Shown here: in pieces, positions 1 to 8,815 of the stretch
Layout of the letters: each line of letters starts with the position of its first letter
Numbering within the stretch: the stretch's first letter is position 1
Translations under genes and position numbers: made by a program
Notes under the pieces: generated by a model
Told to the model about the DNA's origin: nothing
Seen by the model: only the letters and a program-made list of their open reading frames with translations
The model's database searches: none
NCBI RefSeq assembly: GCF_003346715.1
Contig: NZ_QQPQ01000010.1
Span: 62,001 to 126,000, forward strand
Reading direction: 5' to 3'
DNA length: 64,000 bases
Source of the DNA: Oceanispirochaeta sp. M1
GTDB lineage: Bacteria; Spirochaetota; Spirochaetia; DSM-2461

Positions 1-520
1 GTGCGGATACAAGTCCGGGAATCTCGATAACGCCGTCAAAGTTCCCCATGGGAAACAATGTGATTGTTCCTGCTCCGAATACCTCTCTGATCAGAGCGAT
101 CAGAGTGAGACCGAAGAAAAATCCAAGTCCCATACTCAGGGCATCCATTATAGAGTCCTTTACAGTATTCTTACTAGCAAAAGCCTCGGCTCTTCCAAGG
201 ATAATACAATTTACAACAATCAGCTGTACAAATACACCGAGACTCTTTGAGAGACCGGGAGCATAGGCCTGCATCAGCAGGTCAACCAGAGTTACAAAAG
301 TTGCAATAATAACAATATATGCAGGAATATGAATCTCATCAGGAATGAAATCCTTTAAAAGGGCTACCATGATATTGGAACCCAGAAGTACAAAAATAGT
401 ACCGGCACTCATTCCAAGGGCATTTACCACCTGTGTAGAAACTGCCAGTGAAGGACAAAGTCCCAGCATCAGTATAAAAATAGGGTTTTCTCTTACAAAC
501 CCCTTTGTAAATTCTCTCAT
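1..520 (-). CDS. rnfE: Electron transport complex subunit RnfE (3' end outside window)
   Basis: Membrane subunit of the Rnf complex, which couples ferredoxin:NAD+ electron transfer to Na+/H+ pumping. The 173 visible codons, read from ATG at 520, begin MREFTKGFVRENPIFILMLG and contain several hydrophobic helices typical of the RnfE/NqrD family; the C-terminus lies beyond position 1. The ATG directly abuts the rnfG stop codon, so translation is coupled. NqrD is the close relative, but the RnfC-type neighbour with two ferredoxin-like clusters points to Rnf. rnfA and rnfB presumably follow outside the window. Confidence 0.9.
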   Translation of the reverse strand, partial: MREFTKGFVRENPIFILMLGLCPSLAVSTQVVNALGMSAGTIFVLLGSNIMVALLKDFIPDEIHIPAYIVIIATFVTLVDLLMQAYAPGLSKSLGVFVQLIVVNCIILGRAEAFASKNTVKDSIMDALSMGLGFFFGLTLIALIREVFGAGTITLFPMGNFDGVIEIPGLVSA

Positions 521-1063
521 TTACTTATCCCCCAGAGATTGAATATATTCAGATCCCTCATGAAGAGGAGAGGCAATACCAACAAAGGTAATTGTTGCCC
601 CTGATACAGAATCAGGTGCGTCCAGAGCGCCTTTCGTGGTGGGAACAGGACCTGCTGCTCCTCCGGTGCCTCTGAATTTATCCATATATTCGGCCTTTTC
701 GGCCTTCTTTCCCAGTCCGGGAGTTTCTGCGTTGTCCATCAGAACAACATCAAGGACTGTTCCCTGCTCATCATAGGAGGCGAGAATCTTCATGTCTCCG
801 CCGTATCCCTTTCCATTGAATTCCAGAATCCAGCCGCCGACTCCCTCAACAGGATAGCGGGCAATAACAGATCCGGCATCCATGATGTCTTCCTTTGCAC
901 CGGGGGAACCATCCTCCAGAAGTGAAGAAAGTGCAGCTTTCAGTTCCGCAGCCTTGCGGATTGCAATAGCAGGTTCAGTCACTGAGTTTACAAAACCCAG
1001 CAGAATGGCGGAGATTGCACAGATTAATGCCAGTTTTCCGGCTTTTTCCATGGTTGCTGTCAT
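521..1063 (-). CDS. rnfG: Electron transport complex subunit RnfG (flavoprotein)
   Basis: Periplasm-facing Rnf subunit carrying covalent FMN. A single N-terminal membrane anchor (about residues 9-30, LALICAISAILLGFVNSV) is followed by an FMN-binding domain. The SGAT motif (DSVSGATITF, about residues 152-161) contains the threonine that family members esterify to FMN. Length (180 aa) is normal. The start overlaps the end of rnfD by four bases (ATGA), and the stop abuts rnfE, as expected for a tightly coupled operon. A flavin transferase (ApbE) would be needed for maturation; none is in the window. Confidence 0.93.
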   Translation of the reverse strand: MTATMEKAGKLALICAISAILLGFVNSVTEPAIAIRKAAELKAALSSLLEDGSPGAKEDIMDAGSVIARYPVEGVGGWILEFNGKGYGGDMKILASYDEQGTVLDVVLMDNAETPGLGKKAEKAEYMDKFRGTGGAAGPVPTTKGALDAPDSVSGATITFVGIASPLHEGSEYIQSLGDK

Positions 1064-2085
1064 TTGGCTTCCTCCTCAGTCTTCACAACACCGAATTTTT
1101 CGGGCTGAAAAGCTCTGTTGATAAGAGGAACAAAAATATTCATAAAGATTATTGCAAGAGAGACACCTTCGGGTACAGAACCGAAGAAACGGAGAAGATA
1201 TGTCATAAAACCACATCCAACACCATAAACCAGCATACCCTTGGGGGTAAGGGGAGAACTGACCATATCTGTAGCCATAAAAAGGGCTCCCAGCATCAGG
1301 CCTCCGGAAAGCATATGAAAAAGGACATCACCCGTAAAGAGCCCCTGTCCATAGCGGAAACCGCCGAACAGCCAGACCAGCAGGGCGAAACTGCCGAGAT
1401 AGGAAACAACTATTTCCCAGTTGGCGATTTTTTTTATCAGAAGGTACAGAGCTCCCAGAATCAGGAGAAGCGCTGAAACTTCACCGATAGAACCGGGAAT
1501 ACGTCCCAGAAACAGATCCATATAAGATACGGGAACACCCTCTGCAGACAGAAGATCCAGGGGACCATGAATATTACTGGTCATGGATGAGAGTCCTGTC
1601 TTTAGAGATCCCAGGGGGGTCGGTCCGGTAACCGCATCGGCACCGCCGCTGCGGGGAAGAGTCCATGTTGTCATTCCTCCGGTCCAGGAGAAGAAAACAA
1701 AGACACGCCCGGCCAGTGCCGGATTCATCCAGTTACCACCCAGTCCGCCGAAGGTCCATTTTACAACGGATATTGCAAAAACTGATGCCACAACAACAAT
1801 ATAGATGGGAACGGCCGGCGGCATATTAAAACCGATAAGAAGACCCGTGAGAAAAGCACTGCCGTCGGCAATTGTGTTTTCCTTTTTAACGAGTCCGAGG
1901 AGAGCCTCTGTGCCTACCGCAGCGGCAATGGCTGCCAGCATTACAAGAAGGGCTCTAATTCCGAATATATATACTCCCCAGGCACCTGCAGGTAGCAGAC
2001 AGAGGGAAACGGTCCACATAATGGAAGCCGTACTCTGAGGGTGGTGAAACTGGGGTGAGCTTGAAATCAAGAGTTTATCTTTCAT
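1060..2085 (-). CDS. rnfD: Electron transport complex subunit RnfD
   Basis: Polytopic membrane subunit of Rnf, 341 aa, homologous to NqrB. Multiple hydrophobic helices are visible along the protein. The segment DAVTGPTPLGS (about residues 150-160) matches the family's flavinylation region, where a threonine before Pro-Leu carries FMN. It overlaps rnfC upstream and rnfG downstream by four bases each. The gene order C-D-G-E is the usual one for rnf operons. Confidence 0.92.
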   Translation of the reverse strand: MKDKLLISSSPQFHHPQSTASIMWTVSLCLLPAGAWGVYIFGIRALLVMLAAIAAAVGTEALLGLVKKENTIADGSAFLTGLLIGFNMPPAVPIYIVVVASVFAISVVKWTFGGLGGNWMNPALAGRVFVFFSWTGGMTTWTLPRSGGADAVTGPTPLGSLKTGLSSMTSNIHGPLDLLSAEGVPVSYMDLFLGRIPGSIGEVSALLLILGALYLLIKKIANWEIVVSYLGSFALLVWLFGGFRYGQGLFTGDVLFHMLSGGLMLGALFMATDMVSSPLTPKGMLVYGVGCGFMTYLLRFFGSVPEGVSLAIIFMNIFVPLINRAFQPEKFGVVKTEEEAK

Positions 2086-3422
2086 TTACTCGCCTTTTTC
2101 ATACTATTTTTTCTTAAGATTTTTTTTCCGCCTCTGAAACCCTGAACAAGAGGGATATGAGCCGGACACATAAAAGAACAGGAACCGCATTCCACACAGT
2201 CCATCAGACCGGCATCCGCAGCTTCATCGCTCATATTGAATTCAATATATTTGAAGATTTTTGTAGGATTGATCCCCATGGGGCAGGCTGAAAGACAGCG
2301 TCCGCAGGAGAGACAGGTAGTGGGTTTGGCCGCTTTAATCTCTTTTGCGGTGAGAGCCAGTATTCCACTGGTTCCCTTTGTTACCGGAGTATCAAGATCA
2401 TAAACCGTAAATCCCATCATTGGTCCACCGGCGATAACCTTAACAGGTTCTTCTGAAAAACCGCCGCAATCTTCAATAAGGGTTCTGAAACTTGTACCGA
2501 CACGAGCCTTCAGGTTAGAAGGATTCTTAATAGCACCGCCGGAAACGGTAACAACACGTTCGATTACAGGCTTATTCAGAACAACTGCCTCATAAACTGA
2601 GAGACAGGTTCCCACATTGGCATTTATGACTCCAACTTCCAGAGGAAGCCTGCCTGAAGGTACTTCCTTCCCTGTTACGGCCTTAATAAGGTTCTTTTCA
2701 GCTCCCTGGGGATATTTAACATCCAGAGGCATAACCTCAATATCCAGGCCTTCAGAGGAGACCAGAGACAGAAGATGTTCGACTGCATCCATCTTATTGG
2801 ATTCAACACCTATCACAGTCTTTTCTGGTGAGAGAAGACGTTGAACGATCTTGATTCCTTCCAGGACTTCTTTACCTTTTTCAAGCATGACCCTGTGGTC
2901 GGAAGTCAGATATGGTTCACATTCAACGGCATTGATAATCAAGGTTTCGCAGGTTTTCCCCTTGGGTAAACTCAATTTGACATGAGTTGGAAATGTAGCG
3001 CCTCCCTGACCGACAACACCCATTTCGGAAACCTTTGCACTGATTTCCTCATTGGACATACCATTCCAGTCTTTAGGAGAGATCTCTTTGCCTAGACGCT
3101 TGAACTCTCCCTGCATTTCGATAACAACCGCATCTACGGCAATTCCATTGGGGAGGTAGATCCGTTTGATCTCTTTAACCTCTCCAGGTACGGGTGAATG
3201 GATATTGGCTGAAACAAATCCACCGGCCTTACCGATGAGCTGCTCCTCTTCTACAATATCTCCCTTTTTAACAAGACACTCACAGGGTGCACCAATATGC
3301 TGAGATAAAGGCACGACAGTTATACTTGATAAGCTGGCATTCTGAACCTCTTTATTACAGGTTGCTTCCTTGTGGTCTGTAGGGTGAATTCCCCCCTTGG
3401 GGAAAGTTTTAAAACGACTCAT
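2082..3422 (-). CDS. rnfC: Electron transport complex subunit RnfC
   Basis: Peripheral Rnf subunit that exchanges electrons with NAD(H). The N-terminus (FPKGGIHPTDHKEAT) is typical of RnfC; the middle contains the NADH/FMN-binding region with GQGGATFPTHVK. Near the C-terminus are two [4Fe-4S] motifs, CLSCGRCLSACPMG and CVECGSCSFMCPA. The 446 aa length fits the compact RnfC of many bacteria, without the long Ala/Lys-rich tail of the enterobacterial form. Its start overlaps the stop of the upstream membrane protein gene by four bases, so that gene is part of the same operon. Confidence 0.95.
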   Translation of the reverse strand: MSRFKTFPKGGIHPTDHKEATCNKEVQNASLSSITVVPLSQHIGAPCECLVKKGDIVEEEQLIGKAGGFVSANIHSPVPGEVKEIKRIYLPNGIAVDAVVIEMQGEFKRLGKEISPKDWNGMSNEEISAKVSEMGVVGQGGATFPTHVKLSLPKGKTCETLIINAVECEPYLTSDHRVMLEKGKEVLEGIKIVQRLLSPEKTVIGVESNKMDAVEHLLSLVSSEGLDIEVMPLDVKYPQGAEKNLIKAVTGKEVPSGRLPLEVGVINANVGTCLSVYEAVVLNKPVIERVVTVSGGAIKNPSNLKARVGTSFRTLIEDCGGFSEEPVKVIAGGPMMGFTVYDLDTPVTKGTSGILALTAKEIKAAKPTTCLSCGRCLSACPMGINPTKIFKYIEFNMSDEAADAGLMDCVECGSCSFMCPAHIPLVQGFRGGKKILRKNSMKKASK

Positions 3423-4927
3423 GCTGCCTGTTGTTTTCTCCTTAATACGAATTTACCACTGCTCCGGATGCCGCTGTATTCAGAAGCATGGTGTACACCG
3501 GATAGGTGGATCAGAACAAAGACAATTATAAAAACTGCAAATACAAGAAGCATCTGCAGACTGATTCCGACAGTTTCACTATAGCGGGGACTGATAACGG
3601 GTGGAGAACTCTCACTCGCCAGCAGTTTACCCGGTCCGGAGTCGGCCATCTGTTCCAGACGGGATTTATACCATGACTCCGAAAAAATTAGTACCGACGG
3701 ATTTGATTCAAAAACCCGTCCATCTGATAGATGGTAATCTTCATAGGAGATTACCGACCCCGGAACCGGGAGACTATAGCTTCCCCCGTAGATAAAAGAT
3801 TCCTGATATGCCCGGTGTTTTATATAATCCGAAGCACCGGGCAGATAACCAGATGTTTCCGTAAAAACCAGACCGTCATAATCCCAGAATCCCTCAGATC
3901 TTTCCACAGACGGAATACCGGCAGGCAATATATGTTCTCCCGGCAGATTCATCCCGCCGAGGAATAAGCAAAGCAAAGCGGCCGACATCAAAAAAAGAGA
4001 GGGTCTCTCTCCTGAAGCAGATTTCACAGACCGCTGTCTCTCAAATAATGAAACAGGTTCAAAAAGAGCATGATCCTTTCCAGGGAATACTCTCCTGGTT
4101 TTCTGCTTCTTCTCCTTCAGGGAAGCTGCTCGCTCAGGCCAGAACGCTGCTCCTATAAAAGATAAAATGACCAGTCCTGTCAACTCCAGATGATGGATTT
4201 GAATCAATCCCATATAAAAAGAGGCTGCCGCCGGTAGAAAGGGAAGTAGAAAATACCATGAGAACCTGGTGGAACCCATAACAGACAATCTTAATAAAAG
4301 TGCTGTTACAGCCAAGACGAGCAATACACTGTTCTGCCCCTGGGCATACACAATAAGTCCTGCTGCAAAAAAGGCGGAAACCGTAACACAGAATCTTAAT
4401 GATCCGAAACAGAGCAGCAATAAAACTGATGCAAAAAGTAAAACTTCAATATAATTTTTATTCCAGTCAGGCAAAATCCAGTCTGTCTCAGCCATAAGGG
4501 ATGAATCAGAAAAAAGCCTCTGGTAGTCTAGAGGAGATTTATCACTTGGTAAATAGAGAATTTCATATATGTTCTGATTAAAATAAGATCCAATCCCATT
4601 CATATAAGGATCGATCCTGGGATCTTCCTTATAAGGCCCCTTCCCTGCTGAAAAATCTTCAAGACTTATGCTTTCAAGATCTTTATAATCCGTGTATTCC
4701 ATAACAGTTCCGGATTTTGTAACCACATCACCGCCGCTAAGTCTGAGTACTTCAGATTCAAGTTCAGGACTCATCAGGGATTCTGATATCAGGAGAGGAT
4801 ACCAGTTCTGCCAGAACCGGCCCTCATATGTCCAGTGTGTATAAAGAAAGAAAAGTCCTGCAAAAGCAGCAAATATCAGCATAAGGGATGCTGTACGTGG
4901 GAGGATATTCCGAGAACGGCTATTCAT
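3419..4927 (-). CDS. Unrecognised polytopic membrane protein heading the rnf operon
   Basis: About 502 aa, not recognised as a named family. One N-terminal hydrophobic helix is followed by an extracytoplasmic stretch of roughly 110 residues, a block of several helices (about residues 160-270), a short basic cytoplasmic segment, another helix, a second soluble stretch and a final helix near the C-terminus with a basic tail. Its stop overlaps the rnfC start by four bases, implying co-translation with the Rnf complex. I chose ATG at 4927; a GTG at 4939 in the same frame is an alternative, and neither has a strong Shine-Dalgarno. A role in Rnf assembly, anchoring or regulation is a guess from position only. 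Confidence 0.7.
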   Translation of the reverse strand: MNSRSRNILPRTASLMLIFAAFAGLFFLYTHWTYEGRFWQNWYPLLISESLMSPELESEVLRLSGGDVVTKSGTVMEYTDYKDLESISLEDFSAGKGPYKEDPRIDPYMNGIGSYFNQNIYEILYLPSDKSPLDYQRLFSDSSLMAETDWILPDWNKNYIEVLLFASVLLLLCFGSLRFCVTVSAFFAAGLIVYAQGQNSVLLVLAVTALLLRLSVMGSTRFSWYFLLPFLPAAASFYMGLIQIHHLELTGLVILSFIGAAFWPERAASLKEKKQKTRRVFPGKDHALFEPVSLFERQRSVKSASGERPSLFLMSAALLCLFLGGMNLPGEHILPAGIPSVERSEGFWDYDGLVFTETSGYLPGASDYIKHRAYQESFIYGGSYSLPVPGSVISYEDYHLSDGRVFESNPSVLIFSESWYKSRLEQMADSGPGKLLASESSPPVISPRYSETVGISLQMLLVFAVFIIVFVLIHLSGVHHASEYSGIRSSGKFVLRRKQQAA

Positions 4928-5085
4928 CTTTAAAACCACATGTACTGCTGAGGATATTCATAGTAGGAACCATTTGGATAATTCTCCGTTTAACTCTCTC
5001 CTTTGTCAAGAATATATAGATATAAAAGAACCTTTAATGAGCTTTTTCATTTACCCGGACCGGGGTATTGATTATATTTAGATTC

Positions 5086-5991
5086 ATGAGCAGTCCTGGT
5101 GAAAAACTAAAAAAAACATTTTCCTCCCTTCTTACAATTCTCGGGGGAGTTTCTGTGTATGCCCTGGTCGGAAAAAGCGGTACTGGAAAGAGTTTCCGCG
5201 CCCGTCTTCTGGCAGAAAAATACAACATCCCCTATATGATTGATGACGGTCTTCTCATAAATGACAATAGAATCATCGCAGGCAAATCGGCTAAGAAAGA
5301 GAAACTGTATATGGGAGCCATCAAGACGGCTCTGTTCGATGATCCTGAGCATAGAATGGATGTAAGAGACACCATTAAGAAAGAGAAGGTGAGAAAAATA
5401 CTTCTCATAGGTACTTCAGAAAAGATGGTCAGTAAAATAGTGGGACGCCTCGGGCTGCCGCCTGTAAGCAAAATCATCAGGATTGAAGATATAGCAAGCC
5501 GGGAAGAGATAGACAGGGCCATACAGGCCCGCTATTCCGAAGGAAAACATATTATTCCTGTTCCCTCAATCGAAGTAAAAACTGACTACTCCCATATTCT
5601 TTCAGACTCCATTAAGATTCTATTTAGAAAAAGTTTCGGTTTCAGAAAAGAGACTCAGATATTTGAAAAGGCTATAGTCACTCCCGAGTTTGCAACAGAA
5701 AGGAAACGGGGAACAGTTAAAATTTCTGAAGCTGCCCTCTCGCAGATGATTCTCCACTGTATCGATGAGTATGACTGCGAAATAAAAGTAATTAAGATTT
5801 CAGTTAAAAAAGAGAGACGGGGATACAGGATCAAAACAGATATTGAAGCCGGTTACGGCAGTCAGCTGGGAGGCAGTCTTCACGATCTGCAGGCCTATGT
5901 CCTTGATAAGGTTGAACGCTTCACAGGAATTCTGATTGAAGAGGTCAGTATAGAGGTGACTAAAGTATCAAAATGGAAAAAGAAGAATTAG
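5086..5991 (+). CDS. P-loop NTPase with C-terminal Asp23/Gls24-like domain
   Basis: About 301 aa. The N-terminal half carries a Walker A motif (VGKSGTGKSF, about residues 24-33) in an otherwise divergent ATPase-like region. The C-terminal part, from about residue 205, reads like an Asp23/Gls24 (alkaline shock) domain: GTVKISEAALSQMI, a middle GYG segment, and a final beta-strand ending EEVSIEVTKV. I place the start at ATG 5086; an in-frame TTG at 5068 preceded by GGGG is an alternative. It is divergent from the rnf operon and its 3' end overlaps the convergent pcnB by four bases. Substrate and partner are unknown. Confidence 0.75.
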   Translation: MSSPGEKLKKTFSSLLTILGGVSVYALVGKSGTGKSFRARLLAEKYNIPYMIDDGLLINDNRIIAGKSAKKEKLYMGAIKTALFDDPEHRMDVRDTIKKEKVRKILLIGTSEKMVSKIVGRLGLPPVSKIIRIEDIASREEIDRAIQARYSEGKHIIPVPSIEVKTDYSHILSDSIKILFRKSFGFRKETQIFEKAIVTPEFATERKRGTVKISEAALSQMILHCIDEYDCEIKVIKISVKKERRGYRIKTDIEAGYGSQLGGSLHDLQAYVLDKVERFTGILIEEVSIEVTKVSKWKKKN

Positions 5992-7151
5992 TCTTCAGCA
6001 GGCTTTATTACTTTTCTTTTCTGAGACATGGAACCTGTCTTTGACGGTTTGGATCTGATTCCCTTCTGTGCGGCTGCCTTGAAGGGCGGTCTTTTTCGGG
6101 GGATTTTCCAGTTATTCTGTTTAAAAACCAACTTCACACCATCCATAACATCCCGGTTTGGAGCAATCATGGGCCTGAGGGCTTCTTTAACAGCATTAAT
6201 TGTATCGCTGAATGAGGTCTCATCTCCCCCGTCAAGAGCACCTGTTTCAGCAAGAAATCCTCTGCAGAGAAAATTCAGCATCTTTCCCCTGGTTTTTTCC
6301 TCATCCCCTATCTTTATATACTTATCCAGTTTCTGAAGATCTCTGTAGAACTTCTTTGTAAAAGTTCTTCCTCGGGGTCCATTCAGCTGTTTATGAAAAC
6401 GGGGAAGCAGGTATTCAAACAAATTCAGCTTTTCAGCGGTCTGAATGATAGATTCAGAATATCCTGACTGCAGAATTTTAAAAATTTCTTCAGACATTCT
6501 GGAAACTGAACATTCCAGAAGCAGTGGTGCATCCCTTTTAATGGCTCTACGGAGAGAAAAAGGTATCCGGGCATTGGTCATTACAGAGTATTTTACTGCT
6601 CTGAGCATCCTCACAGGATCTTCTTTAAAAGTAACATCAAGTGGAATGACTGAGCGTAGTTTTCTATTCTTTATATCTTTAACACCGTCATGGTAATCGA
6701 TAATCTGTTCTTCCCTGGGGGAATAGTACAGGGCATTAAGAGTGAAGTCCCTGCGTTTGGCATCTTCATCCATGGCTCCATATACATTATCACCTTCACC
6801 GCCCTCTAATGAACGGAAAGTGGCAACCTCGAGAATCTTATTTTGGGGAAAGTAAACATGAACCAGACGAAAACGCTTTCCGATAATCCTGGAATTTCTA
6901 AAGATCTTCCTGACTCTTGTCGGAGAGGCATCGGTTGCGATATCATAATCTTTAGGTGCTTTATCTATAAGCAGATCCCTTACGGCTCCGCCCACAACAT
7001 AAGCCTGATATCCTGCGGTCCTAAGTCTGTCTGTAACCTTCAAAGCATCGTGATCCAGCCTGCGCCGGCTTATGCCGTGCTCATCCAGTGTATATACCTT
7101 GGCCTGTTTAATCAGACGGCCCTTACTATTCTTTCCATATCTTATAAGCAT
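5988..7151 (-). CDS. pcnB: Poly(A) polymerase / CCA-adding enzyme family protein
   Basis: Class II nucleotidyltransferase acting on RNA 3' ends. Motifs GGAVRDLL and DYDIAT (catalytic aspartates) lie near residues 53-71; RRDFTLNALYY and the RNA-binding region KEDPVRMLRAVKYS follow. The C-terminal tail is strongly basic (KKRKVIKP-like, ending in AED), as in poly(A) polymerases. The protein is 387 aa. Whether it adds A tails or CCA cannot be decided from sequence alone; the basic tail favours PcnB. A CTCTTC-TAAAG-GAAGAG hairpin lies upstream of its start. Confidence 0.85.
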   Translation of the reverse strand: MLIRYGKNSKGRLIKQAKVYTLDEHGISRRRLDHDALKVTDRLRTAGYQAYVVGGAVRDLLIDKAPKDYDIATDASPTRVRKIFRNSRIIGKRFRLVHVYFPQNKILEVATFRSLEGGEGDNVYGAMDEDAKRRDFTLNALYYSPREEQIIDYHDGVKDIKNRKLRSVIPLDVTFKEDPVRMLRAVKYSVMTNARIPFSLRRAIKRDAPLLLECSVSRMSEEIFKILQSGYSESIIQTAEKLNLFEYLLPRFHKQLNGPRGRTFTKKFYRDLQKLDKYIKIGDEEKTRGKMLNFLCRGFLAETGALDGGDETSFSDTINAVKEALRPMIAPNRDVMDGVKLVFKQNNWKIPRKRPPFKAAAQKGIRSKPSKTGSMSQKRKVIKPAED

Positions 7152-7612
7152 TACAGTTTTTTATTTCCAGTAAACCGCTCTTCCTTTAGAAGAGATAACG
7201 GGACAGCTTGAGAATGTATAAAATCTACAATTGACTGCAGACTTACCAAGAATCTATTTTATTCAATATAGCCTCATAATTCAAGGGTACACCCCCCGTC
7301 CCTGTATGCCTGACAGACAATGCAGAGATAGAACACAAAACAGGAGGGTACCGGAACTCATTATTCAGAACAAAAAGGAAATTGTAAAGAAGAACTTTCA
7401 GAACTGAAAATCAATCACTGATTTCATTTATAAATGAAGGAAAAACAGGCGACTTACAAAATAATTGTAGTTTTTACAAAAAAAACAGTAATTTCTCTTT
7501 TCCTTCTGGAATTACCTGTTACAATGGTAATGGATTTCAGCCTGCGGGATCATCTGGAATCGACACAACTGACTGATCAGTTAATCAATTTTAAATATTA
7601 AGAGGACATAAA
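7152..7612. other. 461-base intergenic control region before the catabolic island
   Basis: AT-rich region separating pcnB (minus) from the PLP-enzyme genes (plus). It contains TTACAA/TTGTA repeats at 7454-7479, an inverted repeat over a candidate extended -10 (separate entry), and an AACTGA-CTGA-TCAGTT hairpin at 7567-7582 ahead of the Shine-Dalgarno AGAGGA. A 55-codon open frame (7434-7601) crosses these elements but has no ribosome site and is not called. Confidence 0.6.
7511..7531 (+). promoter_or_regulatory. Candidate operator over an extended -10 element
   Basis: ATTACC-N9-GGTAAT is a perfect 6-base inverted repeat. Its spacer holds TGTTACAAT, an extended -10 (TGnTACAAT). A repressor bound here would block the promoter of the island. 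The cognate regulator is unknown; the YheO-type regulator at 18.1-18.7 kb is the nearest candidate. Confidence 0.35.
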
Positions 7613-8812
7613 ATGGAATTCAGCTATCTATGTACAGAATGCGGTACATCATATGAACTGAACCCCGCACTCACTACCTGCCCTTCCTGCAGTAAAAGCC
7701 AGAAGATCGATGAACCTCTGAAAGGTGTGCTTGAAGTACAGCCACAGGGAACACTTCCGGAGAATGCGGCGGTAGACACAGAAGTACTGGTTCAAAGCCT
7801 TCTCCCGGTTCCTCCGGAATATTTCCCTCCCCTTCCCAGGGTAAAAGGTGAACTGTGGAAACCTGAAAGACTCCGAGAGGAACTCTCAATACCGGGTCTC
7901 TACATCATGAATGACGGAAGTAATCCAACTGGTTCCTTCAAAGACAGGGCCTCGGTCCTGGTATCAGCTTATGCCAGACAAAGCGGAGAAAATACAATAG
8001 TTCTGGCCTCCACAGGCAATGCCGGTTCCTCAATGGCAGGCATAGGTGCGGCGGCAGGACAGAAAATTATATTATTCCTCCCCGAAACTGCTCCCCCGGC
8101 CAAGATGATTCAGGCGCTGCAGTACGGAGCTACCGTTTATAAGGTGGCAGGAAATTATGATATGGCATATGACCTCTCCCTGGATTATTCTAAATTAAAG
8201 GGTGGAATGAACAGAAACACAGCTTGGAATCCCATGACCATGGAAGGTAAAAAAACCGTTTCTCTGGATATCTTTGCCCAGCTGGGTAATAAATCTCCCG
8301 ACAGAGTGTTTGTCCCCACGGGTGATGGATGCATTCTTGGAGGCGTATATAAAGGATTCAAGGATCTGCTCCAGTTCGGACTGATTAAAAAGATGCCCAG
8401 AATAACAGCTGTTCAGGCAGAGGGAAGCAACGCCCTCTACAGAGCATGGAAGTCAGGTTCCTTTGACAATCAGCCAAGTACTACTATAGCCGATTCAATT
8501 TCCGTTGATATACCGAGAAATGGATATACCGCCTTGAAATATCTGCAGAACTACGATGGAGATGTCGTCTGTGTTTCTGATAATGAAATTATCGAAGCCC
8601 AGGCTCATCTCTCCTCCCGTTCCGGACTGTTTACAGAACCCGCAGGAGCTACGGGCTGGGCTGGGCTGCTGAAATGCAAAAAAGAGATATCAGTTCATGA
8701 AACTGTCGTTGTCCTGGCCACAGGCAACGGTTTAAAAGATACAGCAACGGCATTGAAAGGAATTAAGATGCCCGAGCAGACAATTACAAGTATTGAAGAC
8801 ATAAGGGGATAA
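7613..8812 (+). CDS. Threonine synthase-like PLP-dependent enzyme
   Basis: Fold-type II PLP enzyme, 399 aa. The N-terminus has a four-cysteine zinc-ribbon (CTEC...CPSC, residues 8-26). The PLP lysine is in NPTGSFKDRAS, and the substrate/cofactor loop is ASTGNAGSS. This resembles threonine synthase, but position argues otherwise: it is the first gene of a ygfK-ssnA-ygeY cluster, separated by three bases from a second PLP enzyme. A beta-elimination or beta-replacement on a diamino acid or related ureide product is plausible. E. coli has the diaminopropionate lyase YgeX at the equivalent point; this protein is not a close match to YgeX. True ThrC activity cannot be excluded. Confidence 0.75.
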   Translation: MEFSYLCTECGTSYELNPALTTCPSCSKSQKIDEPLKGVLEVQPQGTLPENAAVDTEVLVQSLLPVPPEYFPPLPRVKGELWKPERLREELSIPGLYIMNDGSNPTGSFKDRASVLVSAYARQSGENTIVLASTGNAGSSMAGIGAAAGQKIILFLPETAPPAKMIQALQYGATVYKVAGNYDMAYDLSLDYSKLKGGMNRNTAWNPMTMEGKKTVSLDIFAQLGNKSPDRVFVPTGDGCILGGVYKGFKDLLQFGLIKKMPRITAVQAEGSNALYRAWKSGSFDNQPSTTIADSISVDIPRNGYTALKYLQNYDGDVVCVSDNEIIEAQAHLSSRSGLFTEPAGATGWAGLLKCKKEISVHETVVVLATGNGLKDTATALKGIKMPEQTITSIEDIRG

Positions 8813-8815
8813 CGA

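Noticed and set aside
7434-7601. 55-codon open frame before the threonine synthase-like gene
   Set aside because: No ribosome binding site, and it overlaps the putative operator and promoter; composition does not suggest a protein.
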